The position numbers were made by a program, and so were the translations under genes. Of a stretch of 64,000 nt of DNA, positions 52,277 to 60,930 are shown one piece after another; the stretch's first letter is position 1, and the number at the start of each line of letters is the position of its first letter. Source of the stretch: Chitinophaga sp. S165 (GTDB taxonomy: Bacteria > Bacteroidota > Bacteroidia > Chitinophagales > Chitinophagaceae); the NCBI RefSeq assembly GCF_003182155.1, contig NZ_QGTG01000016.1, positions 23,834 to 87,833 of the forward strand, read 5' to 3'. Below the pieces are notes generated by a model, which saw only the letters and a list, made by a program, of their open reading frames with translations, did not search any database and had not been told where the DNA came from.

Positions 52277-53173
52277 TTAATTTTTCCCGGAGAATCTTTC
52301 ACTGACCACCAGGTCTTTACTTCCTTTTTCGTACTTGTAAAACCCTTCTCCGCTCTTAACGCCCAGGTAACCTGCAGTCACCATATTCACCAGTAAGGGA
52401 CAGGGCGCATATTTCGGATTCCCGAAACCATCATGTAATACATGCAGAATAGAGAGGCAAACATCCAGACCGATGAAATCCGCCAGTTGTAATGGCCCCA
52501 TAGGGTGCGCCATTCCAAGTTTCATAACGGTATCAATTTCATTAACGCCTGCCACGCCTTCATACAATGAATAGATGGCTTCATTGATCATCGGCATTAA
52601 TATGCGGTTAGCGATAAAGCCGGGATAATCATTCACCACACAAGGCACTTTTCCGAGTTTTTCAGACAAAGCTACGATGGCAGTGGTAACGGTTTGCTCG
52701 GTAGCATAGCCGTTAATGATCTCCACTAGTTTCATGACAGGAACAGGATTCATAAAGTGCATGCCGATCACTTTACCTGCTCTTTTGGTAACCGCCGCGA
52801 TCCGGGTGATGGAGATAGAGGAGGTGTTGGTGGCCAGAATAGCATCAGGAGAGGTATGCTGGTCAAGTTCCCTGAAGATCTTCAATTTCAGATCTACATT
52901 CTCAGTGGCTGCTTCCACCACCAGGTCTGCGGTTTTTACGCCCGCAGGAAGATCGGTGAAAGTAGTGACGTTCTGTAAGGTCTGGCGTTTGGTCTCTTCA
53001 GTGATAACTGCTTTCGACAGCTGCCTGTCAAGGTTCTTTTCAATTGTTTGTAAGGCACGTTCAAGCGCAGGGCCAGAAACGTCAATGAGGTTCACTTTAA
53101 AACCGTTCTGTGCAAATACGTGCGCAATACCATTTCCCATGGTACCGGCGCCGATGACAGCAATTTGTTGCAT
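52277..53173 (-). CDS. 3-hydroxyacyl-CoA (3-hydroxybutyryl-CoA) dehydrogenase
   Basis: A 298-residue protein with the NAD site QQIAVIGAGTMGNGIAHVFA, LVVEAATENVDLK, the active-site stretch ATNTSSISITRIA, MHFMNPVPVMKLVEIING (catalytic His) and the C-terminal dimerisation domain (NDYPGFIANRILMPMINEAI, GLDVCLSILHVLHDGFGN). The length fits single-domain enzymes of the MmgB/Hbd type. It oxidises 3-hydroxyacyl-CoA with NAD+, in fatty acid or polyhydroxybutyrate metabolism. It follows a secreted protein gene by 34 bases on the same strand. Confidence 0.93.
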   Translation of the reverse strand: MQQIAVIGAGTMGNGIAHVFAQNGFKVNLIDVSGPALERALQTIEKNLDRQLSKAVITEETKRQTLQNVTTFTDLPAGVKTADLVVEAATENVDLKLKIFRELDQHTSPDAILATNTSSISITRIAAVTKRAGKVIGMHFMNPVPVMKLVEIINGYATEQTVTTAIVALSEKLGKVPCVVNDYPGFIANRILMPMINEAIYSLYEGVAGVNEIDTVMKLGMAHPMGPLQLADFIGLDVCLSILHVLHDGFGNPKYAPCPLLVNMVTAGYLGVKSGEGFYKYEKGSKDLVVSERFSGKN

Positions 53174-53207
53174 GGTGTATTGATTTAAGAGATAGCGCTA
53201 AGCCAGG

Positions 53208-53873
53208 TTAGTAACCATAGCTGTAATTTTTGTTGTTCTTACTCTTAAAGTCGCCCCGCTTCCAGGCCTGAATGAATTGAGCCCAGGCAAGGGGATTAAG
53301 AATATTTTGTGGTGCCTGCTGACCAGCATAATAGAGAGATTGCGCCTGTTTATTCAGGAACATGTTGGTCGCTTCGCGGGCATCCGGAGGTGTATAACGG
53401 GAAAGTGCGCGCATACGGGCCTCATCGGTATTTTTGCGGGCCAGCTCATATTCGTCATCCGGAATATCGGTACTGACGAAAGCCCTGTCGAATTCCTCTT
53501 TGGTAGGGTAAGGTTTAATGATAGTCACTGGCAGGTACGTAGTATCATCTACCAGCAGCTGTATCATGGAATAATTGTTTCCAGGCAGGTTTAAAGGGAT
53601 CTTATAGTCCTTTTTCTTAAAACCTACTGCGCTGAAAGTAAGGGTATCCCCTTTAAATGCTACAATAGAGAACACACCCTGGTTATTGGATATAGTACCA
53701 CGGTTCTGGCCCCTGACCAGGACACTCACTGCCGGCACAGCCCTTAAACTGTCTGCCGTCATGGTAATACCGGAAATCTGGATAATGCTGTCTTTAAACT
53801 GAGAGAACTGGGCTTTCAGCAGGAAAGGAAAAAACAGGAAAAATAGCAGTATGTAGGTACTCTTTTTATTCAT
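53208..53873 (-). CDS. Secreted CarboxypepD_reg-like (TonB plug-like) domain protein
   Basis: A 221-residue protein from the ATG at 53873, opening with a signal peptide (KSTYILLFFLFFPFLLKAQ). The in-frame ATG at 53915 only extends it by unrelated residues. It has one CarboxypepD_reg-like beta-sandwich (about 30-115: AVPAVSVLVRGQNRGTISNN, GVFSIVAFKGDTLTFSAVGF), a linker of Pro-rich and charged residues, and a short C-terminal tail. In Bacteroidota this domain usually caps SusC-like receptors; here it stands alone. Function unknown; likely outer membrane or periplasmic. Confidence 0.85.
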   Translation of the reverse strand: MNKKSTYILLFFLFFPFLLKAQFSQFKDSIIQISGITMTADSLRAVPAVSVLVRGQNRGTISNNQGVFSIVAFKGDTLTFSAVGFKKKDYKIPLNLPGNNYSMIQLLVDDTTYLPVTIIKPYPTKEEFDRAFVSTDIPDDEYELARKNTDEARMRALSRYTPPDAREATNMFLNKQAQSLYYAGQQAPQNILNPLAWAQFIQAWKRGDFKSKNNKNYSYGY

Positions 53874-54004
53874 GCCGCCTCTAAGATAAATTATTTGTTT
53901 TAAAACAGTAGCCATAGGATTGTGTTCCAGTCAATATAGATGATGAGTGGAAGGGAGATCGACAAAAACTATGACAGCGTCGACAAATTAAGTCGCAATT
54001 GGGT

Positions 54005-54012
54005 TAACTTTG
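54005..54012 (+). promoter_or_regulatory. -7 box of the mrp gene
   Basis: TAACTTTG matches TAnnTTTG, 29 bases before the ATG. No TTG at ideal distance. Confidence 0.45.
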
Positions 54013-54041
54013 CATTCTGGAATTAAAATTAACAACTATTT

Positions 54042-55139
54042 ATGATCACTACGGAGCAGATATTGAAGGCTTTGAGCAATGTGGAAGAGCCTGATCTGGG
54101 GAAGGACCTGGTAACACTGAATATGGTCAAAGACATTGAGATTGATGGCAATAAGGTGAAATTTACCGTTGTCCTGACTACCCCCGCCTGCCCGCTGAAA
54201 GATCTGATCAGGAATGCTTGTGTGAATGCAATTCACCACCTTGTAAGCAAAGATGCGGAAGTTCAAGTGAATATGACAGCCAACGTAAACTCCAACAGGA
54301 AGGATGGCCGAAGTGTATTACCTAACGTGAAAAATATCATCGTTGTAGCTTCCGGTAAAGGAGGTGTAGGTAAGTCCACTGTAGCAGCTAACCTGGCCCT
54401 GGCCCTGTCTGAAGGCGGCGCCAAGGTAGGACTGATGGATGCAGATATTTACGGACCATCCGTACCCATTATGTTTGGTGTACGCGGTGAGCGTCCTATG
54501 ATGGAGACTGTAGAAGGTAAAGGCATGATAGTCCCCCTGGAGAAACACGGTATCAAACTGATGTCCATCGGGTCGCTGATAGATGAGAAGCAGGCAGTTG
54601 TATGGCGTGGCCCTATGGCCAGCAGCGCCCTGAAACAGTTCCTGACAGATGTGAACTGGGGAGAACTGGATTACCTGGTAATCGACACGCCTCCCGGTAC
54701 AGGCGATATCCACCTGACACTGGTGCAGACCGTACCGGTAACAGGTGTAGTTATGGTGACCACGCCGCAGGACGTGGCCCTGGCAGACGCTAAAAAGGGT
54801 ATTGCTATGTTTGGCGGTTCCCAGATCAATGTACCTATCCTCGGTCTGGTAGAGAATATGTCTTATTTCACACCGGCAGAACTGCCTAATAACAAATATT
54901 ACATATTCGGTCAGGAAGGCGGTAAACGTCTGGCAGAACAGCTGGAAATACCATTCCTGGGTCAGATCCCATTGGTACAGAGCATCCGGGAAGGCGGAGA
55001 TGACGGAGTACCGGCGATGATAGGCGGAGACAATGCCACTAAACTGGCGTTTATGGGCTTCGCAAGCATGGTAGCCCGTAACATTGCTATGAGAAATGCC
55101 AATGTAGCCCCTACAAAGATTGTAGAAGTCTTTGTATAG
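54042..55139 (+). CDS. mrp: Mrp/NBP35-type P-loop ATPase, iron-sulfur carrier
   Basis: A 365-residue protein. An N-terminal MIP18/DUF59 domain (1-90: EQILKALSNVEEPDLGKDLV) is fused to a Mrp ATPase with the deviant P-loop IIVVASGKGGVGKSTVAANL, LMDADIYGPSVPIMFG, WRGPMASSALKQFL and YLVIDTPPGTGDIHLTL. ApbC/Mrp proteins carry Fe-S clusters to apo-proteins. The paired CxxC of ApbC is absent: VENMSYFTPAELPNNKYYIF replaces it. This is apparently common in Bacteroidota. apbC is an alternative symbol. Confidence 0.93.
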   Translation: MITTEQILKALSNVEEPDLGKDLVTLNMVKDIEIDGNKVKFTVVLTTPACPLKDLIRNACVNAIHHLVSKDAEVQVNMTANVNSNRKDGRSVLPNVKNIIVVASGKGGVGKSTVAANLALALSEGGAKVGLMDADIYGPSVPIMFGVRGERPMMETVEGKGMIVPLEKHGIKLMSIGSLIDEKQAVVWRGPMASSALKQFLTDVNWGELDYLVIDTPPGTGDIHLTLVQTVPVTGVVMVTTPQDVALADAKKGIAMFGGSQINVPILGLVENMSYFTPAELPNNKYYIFGQEGGKRLAEQLEIPFLGQIPLVQSIREGGDDGVPAMIGGDNATKLAFMGFASMVARNIAMRNANVAPTKIVEVFV

Positions 55140-55159
55140 GCCTTAAAACTATTTCAAAG

Positions 55160-55190
55160 AAAAAGCCATCCGCATGCGGATGGCTTTTTT
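55160..55190. terminator. Bidirectional terminator after mrp
   Basis: Arms AAAAAGCCATCCGC and its complement around a palindromic centre GCATGC, with A and T runs suited to both strands, between mrp and the convergent oxidoreductase gene. Confidence 0.9.
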
Positions 55191-55209
55191 CATTATAACA
55201 AGATGAAAA

Positions 55210-56565
55210 TTATATTAAGAATGGCTTGCCACCAACCATAACTTCCTGGGTAGACTCATCGAAAGTGGCTTTCATGCCGGTGCGATAAGCGGCATTTGCC
55301 ATGATGAGGGCAATAGAGTGGGAGTAGGCCGCTTCGATAGGCGCATTTGCCGGTTTGCGGTCACGTACGCTCTGCATCCAGTTACGCATATGTGCGTTGG
55401 TCAGCGGATCGCCTCCCATGTCGGCAGATGTAGCTACTTTAGTTTCGTTGGAAGTCAGGGTCATTTCAGGCAGCAGGTTAGCATGCATGCCCATTTCTTT
55501 GGCTTCTCTTTCTGTCAGGCCACCAGTTGGGCTTATCTTGTTCTTGTCGATATCGATAGTACCACCGTTAGAATAATACATTTCTTTGGTACCACCGGCG
55601 GAATTGGAGAACCTGGAGCTGTAAGCTACCTGGAAACCAGTGGTAGGATCATTCTGAGGACCATATTCAAATACCGCCGTGATCGTATCGGCATTGGAAC
55701 GACCATCTTTCCACATGTAAATACCACCGTTAGCTACTGCGCTGCGCGGATGTTTCAGGCCGCTGAACCAGTGCACAGTATCGATCTGGTGGGTCATCCA
55801 CTGACCGAAGATACCAGAGGAATAAGGCCAGAACAGTCGGTATTCCAGGTATTTGCGAGGGTCCCATTTGTCTTTTGGACGACCGGCCAGGAAACGTTGC
55901 CAGTCCACATCCGATTCGCGGATCTCATTTACCAGCGATGGTCTGCGCCAGCGGCCCGGTTGGTTTACGTTCCAGGTCATCTCTACCATAGTGATAGGAC
56001 CGAATTTACCTTCATTGATGAATTTGTTGGCAGCATGGTAGCTGTCGCCGCTACGGCGTTGTGTACCTACCTGGAATATCTTTCCGGAGGCCTTCACTGC
56101 TTTCAGCGCTTTACGGGCGTCGTCCATGGTTTCTGCGAATGGTTTTTCGCAGTACACGTCCATTCTGTTGCCTACAGCCTCGATGGTATGATAGGCGTGC
56201 TGGAAATCGGCAGTAGCAATCACTACGGCGTCCAGGTCCTTCATTTTGTATAATTCATCATTGTTGATGCAGGCCTTTACTTCATGTCCCGCTTTCTTTT
56301 CCAGGAATGCCTTTCCTTCTTCACGTCTGCGATTCCAGATATCAGATACGGCAATCAGATCAAAGTTCAGTTCCTTGCTGTTGTTAAAGAAGCAGGGAAG
56401 TAAGGTCTGCCTCGCACGATCAGAAAATCCTACGAGTCCTACGTTGACCCTGTCATTGGCGCCCATAATACGCGCATAGCTGCTTGCGGGCAGTCCCATG
56501 GCACTGATTGTAACACCTGCGCCGGTGAGCAGGGATTCTTTCAGGAATTCACGACGTGATTTCAT
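55210..56565 (-). CDS. Gfo/Idh/MocA family oxidoreductase with Tat signal
   Basis: A 451-residue protein. The N-terminus MKSRREFLKESLLTGAGVTI has the twin-arginine motif RREFLK, indicating export to the periplasm in folded form. The NAD-binding domain follows, with RVNVGLVGFSDRARQT, and the family core DAVVIATADFQHAYHTIEAV, VYCEKPFAETMDDARKAL and GKIFQVGTQRRSG. It probably oxidises a sugar or glycoside. It lies 11 bases after the TIM-barrel isomerase gene and shares its transcript; the pair recalls periplasmic keto-sugar pathways in Bacteroidota. The substrate is unknown. Confidence 0.93.
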   Translation of the reverse strand: MKSRREFLKESLLTGAGVTISAMGLPASSYARIMGANDRVNVGLVGFSDRARQTLLPCFFNNSKELNFDLIAVSDIWNRRREEGKAFLEKKAGHEVKACINNDELYKMKDLDAVVIATADFQHAYHTIEAVGNRMDVYCEKPFAETMDDARKALKAVKASGKIFQVGTQRRSGDSYHAANKFINEGKFGPITMVEMTWNVNQPGRWRRPSLVNEIRESDVDWQRFLAGRPKDKWDPRKYLEYRLFWPYSSGIFGQWMTHQIDTVHWFSGLKHPRSAVANGGIYMWKDGRSNADTITAVFEYGPQNDPTTGFQVAYSSRFSNSAGGTKEMYYSNGGTIDIDKNKISPTGGLTEREAKEMGMHANLLPEMTLTSNETKVATSADMGGDPLTNAHMRNWMQSVRDRKPANAPIEAAYSHSIALIMANAAYRTGMKATFDESTQEVMVGGKPFLI

Positions 56566-56576
56566 TCTATATAGAT

Positions 56577-57446
56577 TTAAAGTTGTTTACTGTTATAAGC
56601 TGTTTTTATCTGGTTGTGCATATATTCCAGCGTAGGTTTTGCCTGTGTGGCCATATTGTCCCAGCGGCATTCAAGAGATATTCTGCCGGTATACCTGATG
56701 CTGGCCAATGCCGCTATATAAGGAGCTACATCGTCGCCGGTGGATCCGGGAGCCGTTCTTTTCTCCCTTTCTGCAATATGACAATGTACCAGGTTCTTCC
56801 TGGCCTTTTTGATCATATCGGGCGATTCATGCTCCTTCAGCATATGATAGATATCTGCAGTCAGTTTGAAATTGGGATGTTTTACAGCTGTTACGATAGC
56901 ATCTGCTTCCGCCAGGGTATTCACAAAGTTGGTCTCCGTGCTGTTCAGATTTTCGATAGCGATCACACAATCGTATTTTCCGGCAACCACCGCCATTTTA
57001 CGACACAGGTCGATAAACTGAAGGGTAGCGGTATCCTTATTATAATTATCCGGTAGCTTGCGGGAATTGCCGCTACCCAATACAATTAATTTAATGCCGG
57101 CCTGTTTTGCCCTGGCCATTACACCGTCTACATAGGTAAGTACCTGCTGCTCATTAACATTGCTGCCGGTCAGCCGGATCTCTCCCGGAAAAAAGACATT
57201 GCAGGCCTGCACCTTCACTTTCAATTTCCGCAGCTGTGCAAGCTGTAGCCTGAAAGTATCTTCCGGTATGGCGGGCGACAGCAATTTCTGGACACCTTCT
57301 TCAATGTAATCATACCCGGCTGTATATAGCAGACTGTCATTGGTGCGGGAAGTGGCAACTCCGACCTGTGGTACCTTCACTTGTGCATTCGATTGCAAAG
57401 CAGCAAGGAAGAGGGCTAAAAATAGTGACCTGTAATAGTTTTTCAT
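56577..57446 (-). CDS. Secreted sugar phosphate isomerase/epimerase (AP endonuclease 2-like TIM barrel)
   Basis: A 289-residue protein with a signal peptide (YYRSLFLALFLAALQSNAQ). The TIM-barrel metal-binding signature of the xylose isomerase-like family appears as IAIENLNSTETNFVNTLAEA, FKLTADIYHMLKEHES, NLVHCHIAEREKRTAPG and GRISLECRW, giving Glu/Asp/His/Glu ligands. It probably epimerises or isomerises a sugar in the periplasm. First gene of the pair with the Gfo/Idh/MocA oxidoreductase. Confidence 0.9.
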   Translation of the reverse strand: MKNYYRSLFLALFLAALQSNAQVKVPQVGVATSRTNDSLLYTAGYDYIEEGVQKLLSPAIPEDTFRLQLAQLRKLKVKVQACNVFFPGEIRLTGSNVNEQQVLTYVDGVMARAKQAGIKLIVLGSGNSRKLPDNYNKDTATLQFIDLCRKMAVVAGKYDCVIAIENLNSTETNFVNTLAEADAIVTAVKHPNFKLTADIYHMLKEHESPDMIKKARKNLVHCHIAEREKRTAPGSTGDDVAPYIAALASIRYTGRISLECRWDNMATQAKPTLEYMHNQIKTAYNSKQL

Positions 57447-57639
57447 ATCAGTTTTTTCATGAACGCAGTGGTCAAAAGTTAGGAACTAATTTTTAGAAAT
57501 CCAAATAGACGGGGTTGAGCGGTAGCTGGCCAAACGGCCAGATACTTTCAGATTCTTTTATTATATTTATATAAAACCGGAAACTGTATTCCAGAATTTG
57601 CTAATATTTCATTTCAAACGGCATTGCTTAAGTTTTACT

Positions 57640-57647
57640 TAACTTTG
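57640..57647 (+). promoter_or_regulatory. -7 box of pyrF
   Basis: TAACTTTG matches TAnnTTTG and ends 18 bases before the ATG at 57666, which rules out the longer frame beginning at 57624. Confidence 0.5.
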
Positions 57648-57665
57648 CGCCCCAAATCAATCTTT

Positions 57666-58493
57666 ATGAACAGACAGGAACTGGTGAATCTGATTAAGGA
57701 GAGGCAATCTTATCTCTGTGTGGGATTAGACACGGATCTCCATAAGATTCCCCGCCATTTACTCTCACATCCCGACCCGGTATTTGCTTTTAACAAGGCG
57801 ATCATCGATGCCACAAAGGACCTTTGCGTATCCTACAAGATCAATACGGCTTTTTACGAGTGTATGGGTATCCGTGGATGGGAAAGCCTGCAACGCACGG
57901 TTGAGTATATCCCTTCCGGCCTGTTTACCATTGCAGATGCCAAACGCGGTGATATAGGCAATACCTCCACGCAATACGCCAAAACATTCTTTGAAACATA
58001 TAATTTCGATGCAGTGACCGTGGCTCCTTACATGGGCCGCGACAGCGTACTGCCATTTCTTTCTTTCAACGAGAAGTGGACCATCATGCTGGGACTGACC
58101 TCTAATGAAGGCAGCCAGGATTTTCAGTTACAGCAGTCTGGCGATGAATACCTTTACGAGAAGGTAATGAAGGCCGGCATGACCTGGGGAACACCTGATA
58201 ACCTGATGTTTGTGGTAGGGGCCACTCAAACCGCCCAGTTAGGTTATATCCGTCAGCTGGTACCTGACCATTTCTTCCTGGTGCCCGGTGTTGGCGCTCA
58301 AGGGGGGAGCCTGCAGGAAATCTCTACACAGGCCATGAACAAAGATTGCGGTTTATTGGTAAACGCCAGCCGCTCAATCATTTATGCCGGTAATGGAGAA
58401 GACTTTGCCAACGATGCCCGCATCGCTGCCCAGCAGCTGCAGCAGGAAATGGCGGAGTGTCTCGAAGTAAATCAGTCACTGGCCAACAGTTAA
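57666..58493 (+). CDS. pyrF: Orotidine 5'-phosphate decarboxylase (long type)
   Basis: A 275-residue protein. The PyrF motifs are SYLCVGLDTDLHKIP, YKINTAFYE, the catalytic DAKRGDIGNTSTQYA (Asp-Lys-Asp) and FFLVPGVGAQGGSL near the phosphate-binding end. The length and insertions fit the subfamily 2 enzymes of about 270 residues rather than the shorter E. coli type. It makes UMP. Monocistronic, with a terminator downstream. Confidence 0.96.
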   Translation: MNRQELVNLIKERQSYLCVGLDTDLHKIPRHLLSHPDPVFAFNKAIIDATKDLCVSYKINTAFYECMGIRGWESLQRTVEYIPSGLFTIADAKRGDIGNTSTQYAKTFFETYNFDAVTVAPYMGRDSVLPFLSFNEKWTIMLGLTSNEGSQDFQLQQSGDEYLYEKVMKAGMTWGTPDNLMFVVGATQTAQLGYIRQLVPDHFFLVPGVGAQGGSLQEISTQAMNKDCGLLVNASRSIIYAGNGEDFANDARIAAQQLQQEMAECLEVNQSLANS

Positions 58494-58517
58494 GCAACTC
58501 TAAGCCACCAATAATGC

Positions 58518-58578
58518 AGTCCATAGTCAGTGGAATTATCCCGTATCGGGAATGTTCTTCAGACTATGGACTTTTTTT
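58518..58578 (+). terminator. Terminator after pyrF
   Basis: An outer 11-bp stem AGTCCATAGTC/GACTATGGACT encloses a second small hairpin (TCCCG/CGGGA), followed by seven T. Confidence 0.85.
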
Positions 58579-58623
58579 GTGGATGAAATCTTAAATTGGG
58601 AAGACTTATAAAACGTGTTCCAC

Positions 58624-59802
58624 ATGCTTAAAGACCTGTTTCAATCCCCCGATTATTTCCACATAGATGATTTGTTGACCGAAGAACATCTGATGGTACG
58701 TGATGCTGTACGGCAATGGGTGAAAAAAGAGATTTCCCCTATCATTGAAGATGCCTGTCAGCATGCCGCCTTTCCCTCGCACATTATTAAGGGGCTGGGA
58801 GATCTGGGTTGCTTTGGCCCGACCATACCACAGGAGTATGGTGGTGGTGGTATGGACCACATTGCTTACGGACTGATGATGCAGGAACTGGAAAGGGGAG
58901 ACAGCGGGATCAGGTCTACCGCTTCTGTTCAGGGTTCCCTGGTGATGTATCCCATTTTTACCTTCGGCAGTGAAGAGCAAAAACGTAAATATCTGCCTAA
59001 ACTGGCTTCGGGAGAATGGATGGGTTGTTTCGGACTAACAGAACCTGACTTCGGCTCCAATCCTTCCGGTATGATCACACACTTTAAAGACGCGGGGGAC
59101 CATGTTATTCTCAATGGCGCCAAAATGTGGATCTCCAATGCTCCTTTTGCACAGATAGCTGTTGTATGGGCAAAGGATGAGGAAGGTGTTATCAGGGGTA
59201 TTATTGTGGAAAGAGGAATGGAAGGGTTCTCTACTCCTGAAACAAAAGGTAAATGGAGCCTGAGAGCCAGTGCTACAGGTGAATTGGTATTTGATAACGT
59301 AAGTGTTCCCAAAGAAAATATCCTGCCCAATGTGAAAGGGCTGAAAGGACCACTTAGTTGTTTGTCTTCCGCCCGCTACGGAATTGCATGGGGAGTTACC
59401 GGTGCTGCGATGGATTGTTATGACACGGCTTTGCGATATGCGAAGGAACGCATCCAATTTGACAGACCTATAGCCGGTTTTCAGCTCACCCAGAAAAAGC
59501 TGGCCGAAATGGTAACGGAGATCACCAAAGCCCAGCTGATGAACTGGCGCCTGGGGGTTCTGAAAAATGAAGGGAAAGCTACGCCGGCCCAGATCTCAAT
59601 GGCTAAACGTAATGCATGTGAAATAGCCACCAATATCGCCAGGGACGCCCGTCAGATTTTGGGCGGTATGGGCATCACCGGAGAATACCCTATCATGCGC
59701 CACATGATGAACCTGGAAAGTGTCATCACTTATGAAGGAACACATGAGATCCACCTGCTCATCACCGGACAGGATATTACCGGTCTGGATGCTTTTCATT
59801 GA
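58624..59802 (+). CDS. Acyl-CoA dehydrogenase, glutaryl-CoA dehydrogenase type
   Basis: A 392-residue flavoprotein. It has FGLTEPDFGSNPSGM (FAD site), WISNAPFAQIAVVWAKDE, GKWSLRASATGELVFDNVSVP, RYGIAWGVTGAAMDCYDTAL, RIQFDRPIAGFQLTQKKLAEM, and the catalytic Glu in ESVITYEGTHEIHLLITGQD. The ending YEGTHEIH with ITGLDAF fits glutaryl-CoA dehydrogenases in lysine and tryptophan breakdown, though other acyl-CoA dehydrogenases are close. The ATG at 58624 is preferred; an in-frame GTG at 58615 is possible. Confidence 0.9.
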   Translation: MLKDLFQSPDYFHIDDLLTEEHLMVRDAVRQWVKKEISPIIEDACQHAAFPSHIIKGLGDLGCFGPTIPQEYGGGGMDHIAYGLMMQELERGDSGIRSTASVQGSLVMYPIFTFGSEEQKRKYLPKLASGEWMGCFGLTEPDFGSNPSGMITHFKDAGDHVILNGAKMWISNAPFAQIAVVWAKDEEGVIRGIIVERGMEGFSTPETKGKWSLRASATGELVFDNVSVPKENILPNVKGLKGPLSCLSSARYGIAWGVTGAAMDCYDTALRYAKERIQFDRPIAGFQLTQKKLAEMVTEITKAQLMNWRLGVLKNEGKATPAQISMAKRNACEIATNIARDARQILGGMGITGEYPIMRHMMNLESVITYEGTHEIHLLITGQDITGLDAFH

Positions 59803-59842
59803 GGCAATTGCCTATCTTCCGCAATAAATTTTTATACTGACT

Positions 59843-60865
59843 ATGACGGACAGACGGGTCATCGTGCAACAGCTTGTTATTTTGTTTATTATACTCTGCG
59901 CCAGTGTTGACACTTTTGCCCAGCGATTGGCAACAGTGGAGGGAAAGGCGCAGGGCACCTATTATATCATCAAGTATCTTTCCGACGATACAACTTCCAT
60001 GCAGCATGCGATAGATTCAGTTTTTGCAGAGATCGACCAGTCTTTGTCCCTGTATAAGCCAGGCTCTCTCATCAACCGTTTTAATGAAGGAAAAACAGTA
60101 CATATGGACAATCATATGTACACCGTTGTGACGCGGTCATTACAGATCAGTAAGGCAACGAAGGGCGCCTTTGATATTACGGTAAAGCCATTGGTAGATG
60201 CGTGGGGATTTGGTGTACGCAAGCCTGCTGTACAGCAGGCCCCTGATGCTGATACTTTGAAGCGCATATTGAAATATGTAGGACACAGGTATCTATGGGT
60301 TTGGGGAGAGCAACTCCTTAGATTAAAGAAAGGTGTTGAGATTGATTGTAACGGTATCGCACAGGGATATACTTCAGATGTAATGGCCCGCTTGCTGGAA
60401 CAGAATGGGATCAGTAACTATCTGGTGGATGTTGGCGGTGAATTGCGCAGTTGCGGCCATAATCAGCATGGGAAGATATGGACAGTGGGCATTGAACGTC
60501 CTGCTGCCAATGATGAAGCTTATCCCATGCAGGCTTTACTGGCGTTGGATGGTAAAGCGATTACCACCAGTGGCAACTATCGCCGCTTCTTTGATCAGGG
60601 AGGCACCCGCTTTGCGCATAGCATTGATCCCGCTACCGGAGAGGCATTGCATAGCAACATCGTCAGCGTGACGGTCATTGCCCGGGATGCAATAACTGCA
60701 GATGGATTTGATAATGCGCTGATCTTAATGGGGGTGGAAAAGGGGCTGGCATTTATCCGGCAACACCCCCGATACGGGCTGGAAGCTTACTTCATTTACA
60801 AGGATGCGAATGGTAAAATACAGGAACGTTTTTCCCCGGGTTTTGAACAACTGCTTATCAGATAA
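59843..60865 (+). CDS. apbE: FAD:protein FMN transferase (ApbE)
   Basis: A 340-residue exported protein with a signal peptide (VIVQQLVILFIILCASVDTF, cleavage near FAQ). ApbE motifs include EGKAQGTYYIIKY, DQSLSLYKPGSLINRFNEG, AFDITVKPLVDAWGFG, KGVEIDCNGIAQGYTSDVMA, NYLVDVGGELRSCGHN, AITTSGNYRRF and RFAHSIDPATGEALHSNIVSVTV. It attaches FMN covalently to Thr in periplasmic flavoproteins such as those of the Na+-NQR complex. Monocistronic. Confidence 0.96.
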   Translation: MTDRRVIVQQLVILFIILCASVDTFAQRLATVEGKAQGTYYIIKYLSDDTTSMQHAIDSVFAEIDQSLSLYKPGSLINRFNEGKTVHMDNHMYTVVTRSLQISKATKGAFDITVKPLVDAWGFGVRKPAVQQAPDADTLKRILKYVGHRYLWVWGEQLLRLKKGVEIDCNGIAQGYTSDVMARLLEQNGISNYLVDVGGELRSCGHNQHGKIWTVGIERPAANDEAYPMQALLALDGKAITTSGNYRRFFDQGGTRFAHSIDPATGEALHSNIVSVTVIARDAITADGFDNALILMGVEKGLAFIRQHPRYGLEAYFIYKDANGKIQERFSPGFEQLLIR

Positions 60866-60892
60866 AAAAAGGTCCTGCAGTGATACAGGACC
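60864..60892 (-). terminator. Terminator for the outer-membrane protein gene
   Basis: On the minus strand a 7-bp stem GGTCCTG/CAGGACC is followed by seven T. On the plus strand no T-run follows, so it mainly serves the minus-strand genes. Confidence 0.8.
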
Positions 60893-60930
60893 CTCCCTCG
60901 GAAAAGTGGTTTTTTATAGTATATGTATAC

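Noticed and set aside
55318..56253. 311-codon plus-strand frame inside the Gfo/Idh/MocA gene
   Set aside because: A shadow of a clear oxidoreductase gene; the translated product has no domain or signal.
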